This document shows, in pieces, positions 58,050 through 64,000 of a DNA stretch of 64,000 nucleotides (its first letter is position 1; every line of letters starts with the position of its first letter). Source of the DNA: Alcaligenaceae bacterium (GTDB taxonomy: Bacteria; Pseudomonadota; Gammaproteobacteria; Burkholderiales; Burkholderiaceae_B); the NCBI GenBank assembly GCA_013205565.1, contig JABMMM010000047.1, positions 48,588 to 112,587 on the forward strand, written 5' to 3'. The notes beneath the pieces were generated by a model that worked only from the letters and a program-made list of their open reading frames with translations, was not told the origin of the DNA and did no database searches. Position numbers and translations under genes: made by a program.

Positions 58050-58931
58050 ATGTCGATTCTGATTAACAAAGATACAAAAGTGATTACTCAAGGTATTACC
58101 GGTAAAACCGGTCAATACCACACGCGCACTTCACGCGCCTACGCTAACGGCGAAGCGGCCTTTGTGGCCGGAGTGCATCCCAAAAAAGCGGGTGAAAACT
58201 TTGAGGGTATCCCGATTTTTGCATCGGTTAAAGACGCTAAAGCACAAACGGGCGCCAACGTGTCGGTGATTTATGTGCCGCCTGCGGGTGCCGCTGCAGC
58301 GATATGGGAAGGCATTGAAGCCGAACTGGATTTAGTGATTTGTATCACTGAAGGCATCCCCGTCCGTGATTTGCTTGAGATTAAGTATCGGATGGCTCAA
58401 ATCAACAGCAAAACGCTTTTGTTGGGTCCAAACTGCCCAGGTTTAATTACACCAGATGAAATTAAGATTGGCATCATGCCAGGCCATATTCATCGCAAAG
58501 GCCGCATCGGGATTGTCAGCCGCTCAGGCACTCTCACCTATGAGGCTGTGGCGCAGGTGACCGAACTTGGCTTAGGTCAGTCAAGCGCAGTGGGCATCGG
58601 TGGCGACCCGATCAACGGCTTGAAGCACCTCGACGTGTTAAAGCTGTTCAATGAAGATCCTGAAACCGATGCTGTGATTATGATCGGTGAAATCGGCGGG
58701 CCTGACGAAGTCAACGCCGCATTGTGGGCAAAAGAGCACATGAAAAAGCCGATGGTTGGCTTTATTGCAGGCGTCACGGCACCCGCCGGTAAGCGCATGG
58801 GTCATGCAGGGGCCCTGATTTCTGGTGGCGCCGATACGGCCGATGCCAAGCTCGAAGTCATGGAAGCCTGCGGCATTCGCACCACGAAAAACCCCTCTGA
58901 AATGGGCAAGCTCCTGAAATCAGTTCTGTAA
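58050..58931 (+). CDS. sucD: Succinate--CoA ligase subunit alpha
   Basis: MSILINKDTKVITQGITGKTGQYHTR; GPNCPGLITPDEIKIGIMPGHIHRKGRIGIVSRSGTLTYEAV. Confidence 0.99.
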   Translation: MSILINKDTKVITQGITGKTGQYHTRTSRAYANGEAAFVAGVHPKKAGENFEGIPIFASVKDAKAQTGANVSVIYVPPAGAAAAIWEGIEAELDLVICITEGIPVRDLLEIKYRMAQINSKTLLLGPNCPGLITPDEIKIGIMPGHIHRKGRIGIVSRSGTLTYEAVAQVTELGLGQSSAVGIGGDPINGLKHLDVLKLFNEDPETDAVIMIGEIGGPDEVNAALWAKEHMKKPMVGFIAGVTAPAGKRMGHAGALISGGADTADAKLEVMEACGIRTTKNPSEMGKLLKSVL

Positions 58932-58970
58932 TCTGGTTCTGTAAGACTTTAGAGCCTAATTCCATCAGTG

Positions 58971-59003
58971 CCGACCCGTTTTGCTGCGGGTCGGTTTTTT
59001 TTT
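58971..59003 (+). terminator. Intrinsic terminator downstream of sucCD
   Basis: CCGACCCG-TTTTGCTG-CGGGTCGG followed by nine Ts. Confidence 0.93.
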
Positions 59004-59051
59004 GCTGGTCGTGTTCCAATTACGGTGTTTGGATCACTTTGGATTTCTCTG

Positions 59052-59162
59052 ATGACAACCCCACCTCTGCCCGCTCAGCGCGGACAAACAATCCTGCAGC
59101 GCCTGTTGCTGCTGGCCGTGATTGGAATCGTCGCGACTGTTGTTTTTAACTATCTTCGCTAA
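59052..59162 (+). CDS. Small single-TM hypothetical protein (36 aa)
   Basis: [39 protein letters not shown] at 59052 after the sucD terminator and just before hemC. Confidence 0.45.
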   Translation: MTTPPLPAQRGQTILQRLLLLAVIGIVATVVFNYLR

Positions 59163-59175
59163 GGGTTTGACTCGA

Positions 59176-60120
59176 GTGACTCTTGGCCGTTTAACCATCG
59201 CGACGCGTGCAAGCCGCCTTGCTCTTTGGCAGGCCGAGCACGTGCAGACGCGCTTAATGGCCTTGTACCCAAAGATGGAAGTCTCTTTACTAAAACTTAG
59301 CACTCGTGGCGATGAAATACTCGATCGCAGTTTGTCAAAGGTCGGCGGTAAGGGCCTGTTTGTGAAAGAGCTAGAGAACGCTCTGCTTGATGGTCGCGCC
59401 GACTTGGCCGTACATTCGCTTAAAGATATGCCGGTCGATATGCCAGAGCCCTTTGAAATTTCAACTATTTTGGCGCGTGCAGATTGTCGCGACGCCTTTG
59501 TGTCGAATCATTACCAAACGCTGGCCGACCTGCCGCAAGGCGCGGTTGTCGGAACCTCAAGCCTGCGGCGCGAAGCGCAACTGCGCGCGCGTCATTCAAC
59601 GCTTAAGGTTGAGCCCTTGCGTGGCAATGTCGACACACGTCTCGCCAAGTTGGATAGTGGCCAGTACGCGGCAATTATTTTGGCTGCAGCCGGACTAGAG
59701 CGTTTAGGGCTTGGGCACAGGATACGTCAACGACTGTCTGTGCAAGAGTCGTTGCCTGCAGCGGGGCAAGGCGCTTTGGGGATTGAAATCTTGCGAAAAC
59801 GCGTTGAATTACCCGAAATTTTAGCGCCACTTTGCTGTCACGAAACGACTGCCTGTGCTGTGGCCGAACGCGCGGTATCGCGGGCGTTGGGCGGCTCTTG
59901 TCAGGTGCCTCTGGCGGCGTACGCCTTACTTGATGGACAACAACTGAGTTTGCAAGCGCTTGTTGCTGCGCCCGATGGTCATGTTATTTATCGCGCGCGA
60001 GCGACCGGGCCAGCTTCACACGCTCTGGCTCTTGGCCTTCAGGTGGCCCACGACTTGCTTGCGCAAGGTGCTGCGGTGCTTCTGGCTAGTTTGGCGGATA
60101 CGACTGAGCCCGAAGGTTAG
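59176..60120 (+). CDS. hemC: Hydroxymethylbilane synthase (porphobilinogen deaminase)
   Basis: Probable GTG start; [65 protein letters not shown]. Confidence 0.96.
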   Translation: MTLGRLTIATRASRLALWQAEHVQTRLMALYPKMEVSLLKLSTRGDEILDRSLSKVGGKGLFVKELENALLDGRADLAVHSLKDMPVDMPEPFEISTILARADCRDAFVSNHYQTLADLPQGAVVGTSSLRREAQLRARHSTLKVEPLRGNVDTRLAKLDSGQYAAIILAAAGLERLGLGHRIRQRLSVQESLPAAGQGALGIEILRKRVELPEILAPLCCHETTACAVAERAVSRALGGSCQVPLAAYALLDGQQLSLQALVAAPDGHVIYRARATGPASHALALGLQVAHDLLAQGAAVLLASLADTTEPEG

Positions 60121-60998
60121 TGCCGATGGCCAATCAGCCCACTCAAGCGTTGCGCCCCCAACCGGTGGGTCAGACAACACCTGACGCATCGGCGGGCTTC
60201 GTACCTGCGACGGCGATTTTGACCCGTCCCGCTGGGCGCAACACGGCCCTGGCTTGCGAACTTGTCCGTCTGGGCTGGCCGGTCCTTGAATGTCCGGCAC
60301 TCGAAATTCAAACGGCTTGGGTGTCGCCGACTACTGAAATCCCCCGGCTCGAAGATTTTGATTTGGTTGTGTTTGTCAGTCGGGCTGCAGTTTCCGGTTA
60401 TCTGAGTCAAAATCCTGAGCGAGGGCGTTGGCCCGAAGGGGTGGTGGCGGCCTGTATGGGGCCTGTGACGGCAGCGGCGATCGTTCGTGCGTACGGCACT
60501 GGCTTGACTGTGTTGCATCCCGAGGGCGCCGCCTCGCAAGACTCTGAGGCACTTTGGCCGCTGCTTTTGGCGCAAAAAATTTTGCCGCAACGTGTTCTGA
60601 TCTTGCGCGGCCAAGATGGTCGTGAATGGTTGGGCGAAAAACTGACTAACGTCGGCGCTGCTGTGACCATCCATCAAGCCTATCAACGCGAGGTTGCGGC
60701 CTGGCCGCCGCAGTTGTGCGACGCTTTGCGTACGCTTGCGCTTTCGGGTGCACAGCCGGTGTGGCTGCTGACGAGCACCCACGGCATCACTGCGCTTACC
60801 GCTAAGCTTAAAGAGTTGAATTTAATCCCTTGGTTTTGTTCGTCCGTCTTTGTCTTGACGCACGAACGCCTCAAACCGATTTTGACTAAAGCCCTTGGCC
60901 TGGACGCGCAGCACTTGCGCCAAGTGCTCGCAAGCCCGGATGACGCAGCGCTCGTGTTGTGTTTTGCACAAATAAGCCAGCAGCTTAAACACCTTTAA
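60120..60998 (+). CDS. hemD: Uroporphyrinogen-III synthase (ATG alternative at 60126)
   Basis: ILTRPAGRNTALACELVRLGWPVLECPALEIQ; DLVVFVSRAAVSGYL; position after hemC. Confidence 0.9.
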   Translation: MPMANQPTQALRPQPVGQTTPDASAGFVPATAILTRPAGRNTALACELVRLGWPVLECPALEIQTAWVSPTTEIPRLEDFDLVVFVSRAAVSGYLSQNPERGRWPEGVVAACMGPVTAAAIVRAYGTGLTVLHPEGAASQDSEALWPLLLAQKILPQRVLILRGQDGREWLGEKLTNVGAAVTIHQAYQREVAAWPPQLCDALRTLALSGAQPVWLLTSTHGITALTAKLKELNLIPWFCSSVFVLTHERLKPILTKALGLDAQHLRQVLASPDDAALVLCFAQISQQLKHL

Positions 60999-61045
60999 CG
61001 CATTGAAAATGCACGTTTGTTCAGGGTAACGATTACAATAGCGGG

Positions 61046-62290
61046 ATGACAGAACCTATTTCTTCGCCTCCGCCCCTCGCACAAGCTGCGCCAGTAACGC
61101 CAGCGGTGAATCCTCAGGCCTCGGGCACTGAACCCTCTTTGCGGTTTCGCCGCAAAAGCTCTGGCCCTTCGTGGTCGGTGACCTTGATGATTGTGTTCTT
61201 AATGATCGCCTTGGTTGTAGGTGGTGGCGCTTGGTTTGCGCAAAAGCGTTTTGATTCGGCTGGTCGTGAGGTCGCCTCGCAAGTACAGGGCTTTAACGCT
61301 CAACTCACCGATACCAAACGCGAGGCTAGACAAGCGTTGGCGCAGGTCGAGTCGCAAGCCAAGCTCATCGTCGAATTACAACAGTCGTTGGCCGAGGCCA
61401 AAGGGCAGTTTGCAGGTCTAGAACAGGCTTGGACGACCTTCAATAAAGGCATGGAAGATTCAATACTAGCCAATGATATTGATCGTTTGGTCACCTTGGC
61501 GAGTCAGCAGTTGCGCTTGGCAAGCAACGTCAATAACGCCGTCATGGCGCTCGAAACAGCGCTCTCCACTTTAGTGCGTGCCGATCGGCCGCGCTTTGCT
61601 GCGGTTCAAAGAGCCCTGAGTGCAGATCTTGACCGTCTGCGTTCAGTTCCTTTAATAGACGTTGGTGTGATTTCTCTACAACTCGAGACGCTCACGGCCT
61701 TAATCGGGCGAGCGCCGCTTTTGGTGCCTGATGCGGCCGTACCTAAAGTGGCCGCGATCGCGCCCGCCAGCGTCCAGTCAAACTCACCGGCGTCCAGCGC
61801 CTCGGTAAAAGACGCTGCGACTGTGGCCGCCGCTACCACCGAGACCGAAGTCGCCGCGGCGCTATCCGCCGAGCCTTGGTGGAGTCTTGCTTTAGCCAAA
61901 ACGGTGTCTTGGTCGAAGGCTGTTGCAGTCTTTATGGCCAAAGAGCTCGCCAGTGTTGTGAGTATTCAGCGCGTCAATGATGCCAGCGCTTTGTTGCTGT
62001 CGCCCGAACAAGGCGCCCAGTTGCGGGCAAATTTGCGTTCCCGAGTCTTAACCGCTCAGATGGCGTTGCTCATGCATCAGCCTTCGGTTTGGCGTGCTGA
62101 AATTACGGCACTTCAAACCTCTTTGGGTAGTCGCTATGACCCTAACGCGGCTGATACTGTGGCTGCCCTACGACTGGTGCGTGAGCTTGTCGCCGTGCCT
62201 GTGGGCGTGGCGCTTCCGGATATGACAAACAGCATTGCTGCTCTTGAGGCGGTGCGGCTACAAGAGCCCAACAACAAAAGCGAGGATTAA
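61046..62290 (+). CDS. hemX: HemX-like uroporphyrinogen-III C-methyltransferase domain membrane protein
   Basis: Single TM, coiled-coil periplasmic region; position between hemD and hemY. Confidence 0.85.
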   Translation: MTEPISSPPPLAQAAPVTPAVNPQASGTEPSLRFRRKSSGPSWSVTLMIVFLMIALVVGGGAWFAQKRFDSAGREVASQVQGFNAQLTDTKREARQALAQVESQAKLIVELQQSLAEAKGQFAGLEQAWTTFNKGMEDSILANDIDRLVTLASQQLRLASNVNNAVMALETALSTLVRADRPRFAAVQRALSADLDRLRSVPLIDVGVISLQLETLTALIGRAPLLVPDAAVPKVAAIAPASVQSNSPASSASVKDAATVAAATTETEVAAALSAEPWWSLALAKTVSWSKAVAVFMAKELASVVSIQRVNDASALLLSPEQGAQLRANLRSRVLTAQMALLMHQPSVWRAEITALQTSLGSRYDPNAADTVAALRLVRELVAVPVGVALPDMTNSIAALEAVRLQEPNNKSED

Positions 62291-62292
62291 GT

Positions 62293-63879
62293 ATGCGTAC
62301 TTGGTTCTGGACCTTGTTGCTGACCACGGTTGCCGTGGTACTGGCGGTTGCGCTGCGAGAAAACACCGGTCAAGTTCTGATCATGTTAAACGCGTGGCGC
62401 ATTCAGGTGTCGTTTGCCTTTGCCGTCTTGGTGCTGGTTGCAAGCTTCATCGTTTTGTATGTGGTCGTGCGCGTACTAGCCTGGTTGACCGGCATTCCCA
62501 TGCGCGTACGGGCTTGGCGCGATCGCAGACAAGTCCGACTTGACCACGAATTACTCGAGCAAGGCTGGACCGAATTACTTGAGGGGCGTTATGCCAATGC
62601 CGAAAAAGATCTGACCAAATTGTTAGACCAAAGTCGCAGCGCAAATCGTCAAGTTCTTGCGGGCTTATCGGCTGCTCGGGCTGCTCACGCCCTAGGAGAG
62701 TTCGCAAGGCGTGACAGCCTGCTTGCACAGGCCAAAGACAAGGCCGGCTCAGATACTGGCTTAAGCGAGGCCGTGGCAACGGCTGCAGCCGACTTGTATC
62801 TGGATCAGGGTTTAGCGCAACAGGCACTTGAGGTCTTGCTCCCCTTGCAACAGACCGGCGCACGTCACGTGCATACTCTGCGTTTATTGTTGCGCGCCTA
62901 CCGGCAGCTGAACCGGTCTGATCAGGTGCTTGTCTTGGCTCGCACCCTCAGCCGTCGCAAGGCGTTGCCAAGTATCGAAGCGCGGCCGATGATTGAAATG
63001 GCGGCAGCTGCACGTTTGCGCGAAACCTTGCCCTCGGGAGACTGGCAAAAAATCTGGAAAGACCTCAAATCAGACGAGCGCACCCTGACCGAGGTTGCCT
63101 TGGCGGGTGCAGCTGCGTTTGAAGCCGCAGGTCAACCGCTTGAGGCCTCAAAAATTCTTGAAGCGGCCCTTGAGCAGGCGCTCGATCCGCGGTTGCTCGA
63201 GGCCTACGCCCGCTGTGATCCCTCGCAGGTCGCACGCCGTCTCGAAAAAACCGAAGCCTGGTTACAAAAGACACCCGAAGCGCCAGAGCTGTTGACAACG
63301 CTGGGTAATCTTTGTTTGTCGGGTCAGCTGTGGGGCCAGGCCGAACTTTATCTGACGCGTAGTCTGGCGCGTCGTAGCGATGCGCGCGTGCATGCACTGC
63401 TTGCCAGCTTGTTTGACAAACTAGAGCGCCCTCAAGAGGCCGCCACGCAGTGGCGCCTGGCCACCGCGGTGAGTACAGTTTTACCCGTCTTGGCAACAGA
63501 CTCTTTTTTGCCTGCAGCTGATATCGATTCAGATCCTGGCGTGTTTCACGCAGAGGGCCTAGCTTACCTCACAGATAGTGGGTTTCCCGCTCAATGGGCG
63601 CAAGGGGATCGTGGCATCCAGGCAGAGTCCCCTGGTGGCGCAAATACCTTACCCGCGAGCCCTGACTATGCCTCGCGGTCAAACGAGCTTGACGAATATT
63701 TTGATAGTGCGCCGGTTGCGCATCTAGGCGAACCCGCGGCAGTAGCCCCTTATGCCGGACACACTCTCGGCGCCGAGCCCTCAGGCGCGGCAGTTGCTCC
63801 GATACCGACCCCAACCCCAGCGGCCCTTAGCGGTCAAGCCACAAGTCAACGTGACACGACTAAAGGTCAAGGCGACTAA
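62293..63879 (+). CDS. hemY: HemY-like heme biosynthesis TPR membrane protein
   Basis: MRTWFWTLLLTTVAVVLAVALRENTGQVLIMLNAWRIQVSF; ELLEQGWTELLEGRYANAEKDLTKLL. Confidence 0.9.
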   Translation: MRTWFWTLLLTTVAVVLAVALRENTGQVLIMLNAWRIQVSFAFAVLVLVASFIVLYVVVRVLAWLTGIPMRVRAWRDRRQVRLDHELLEQGWTELLEGRYANAEKDLTKLLDQSRSANRQVLAGLSAARAAHALGEFARRDSLLAQAKDKAGSDTGLSEAVATAAADLYLDQGLAQQALEVLLPLQQTGARHVHTLRLLLRAYRQLNRSDQVLVLARTLSRRKALPSIEARPMIEMAAAARLRETLPSGDWQKIWKDLKSDERTLTEVALAGAAAFEAAGQPLEASKILEAALEQALDPRLLEAYARCDPSQVARRLEKTEAWLQKTPEAPELLTTLGNLCLSGQLWGQAELYLTRSLARRSDARVHALLASLFDKLERPQEAATQWRLATAVSTVLPVLATDSFLPAADIDSDPGVFHAEGLAYLTDSGFPAQWAQGDRGIQAESPGGANTLPASPDYASRSNELDEYFDSAPVAHLGEPAAVAPYAGHTLGAEPSGAAVAPIPTPTPAALSGQATSQRDTTKGQGD

Positions 63880-63922
63880 AGGTCAAGGCGACTAAAGGTC
63901 AAGGCGACTAGAAGGCTAAGGC
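63858..63922 (+). repeat. 16-bp tandem repeat (GACTAAAGGTCAAGGC, three perfect units plus one degenerate) spanning the hemY stop codon
   Basis: Units 63858-63873, 63874-63889, 63890-63905; degenerate unit 63906-63922; hemY TAA lies at 63877-63879 inside unit 2. Confidence 0.92.
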
Positions 63923-64000
63923 GACTAAAAGCTAATCGGATTAAAGCTTGAGGCGTTAAGTTTTCAATTGTTTTTATCGGTTTTGCGCGTAAAACCTCGC

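Noticed and set aside
60117-60782. 221-aa minus-strand ORF antisense to hemD
   Set aside because: Arg/Gln/Pro-rich shadow translation; hemD on + strand is supported by position and motifs.
63858-63922. Short repeats considered as a CRISPR array
   Set aside because: Units are directly tandem 16-mers with no spacers, and no cas genes are visible.
1-64000. Search for tRNA/rRNA genes, IS elements, integrases, toxin-antitoxin or phage-defence genes
   Set aside because: None recognisable by eye; a tRNAscan/Infernal and defence-finder run would be needed for certainty.

Overview
This 64 kb window looks like ordinary chromosome of a betaproteobacterium, probably Burkholderiales/Alcaligenaceae-like. 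That placement is inferred from the many Bug-type tripartite tricarboxylate transporter receptors, the recA-recX-DUF2889-sucC-sucD order and hemC-hemD-hemX-hemY. I saw no rRNA, tRNA, CRISPR array, prophage or IS element. Positions 1-31 kb are a catabolic region: amidase, isochorismatase, CitE-like lyase, FAD/Fe-S oxidoreductase, class V aminotransferase, an EmrAB/NodT-type efflux operon, four Bug receptors (one apparently frameshifted) among sugar-acid and amino-acid enzymes, GTP-type PEPCK, and an M81 peptidase / M20 amidohydrolase pair. Positions 31-40 kb hold pyruvate kinase, LLM oxidoreductase, D-cysteine desulfhydrase, a signal-peptide-bearing methyltransferase, an APC permease and rdgC. 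The most interesting locus is 40.5-48.2 kb: a divergent TetR regulator with a palindromic candidate operator and a nine-gene, mostly overlapping operon (two chalcone-isomerase-like proteins, FAD oxidoreductase, DUF1365, cyclopropane-fatty-acid-synthase-like methyltransferase, MFS, DUF3833 lipoprotein, SDR, NTF2-like) ending in a bidirectional terminator. It is probably a fatty-acid or membrane-lipid modification system. The remainder carries a VC_2705-like Na+/solute symporter with an EF-hand-like loop, a TctDE/QseBC-like two-component system, recA with a clear SOS promoter, sucCD and hemCDXY. No searches were run; all family calls come from reading the translated sequences.
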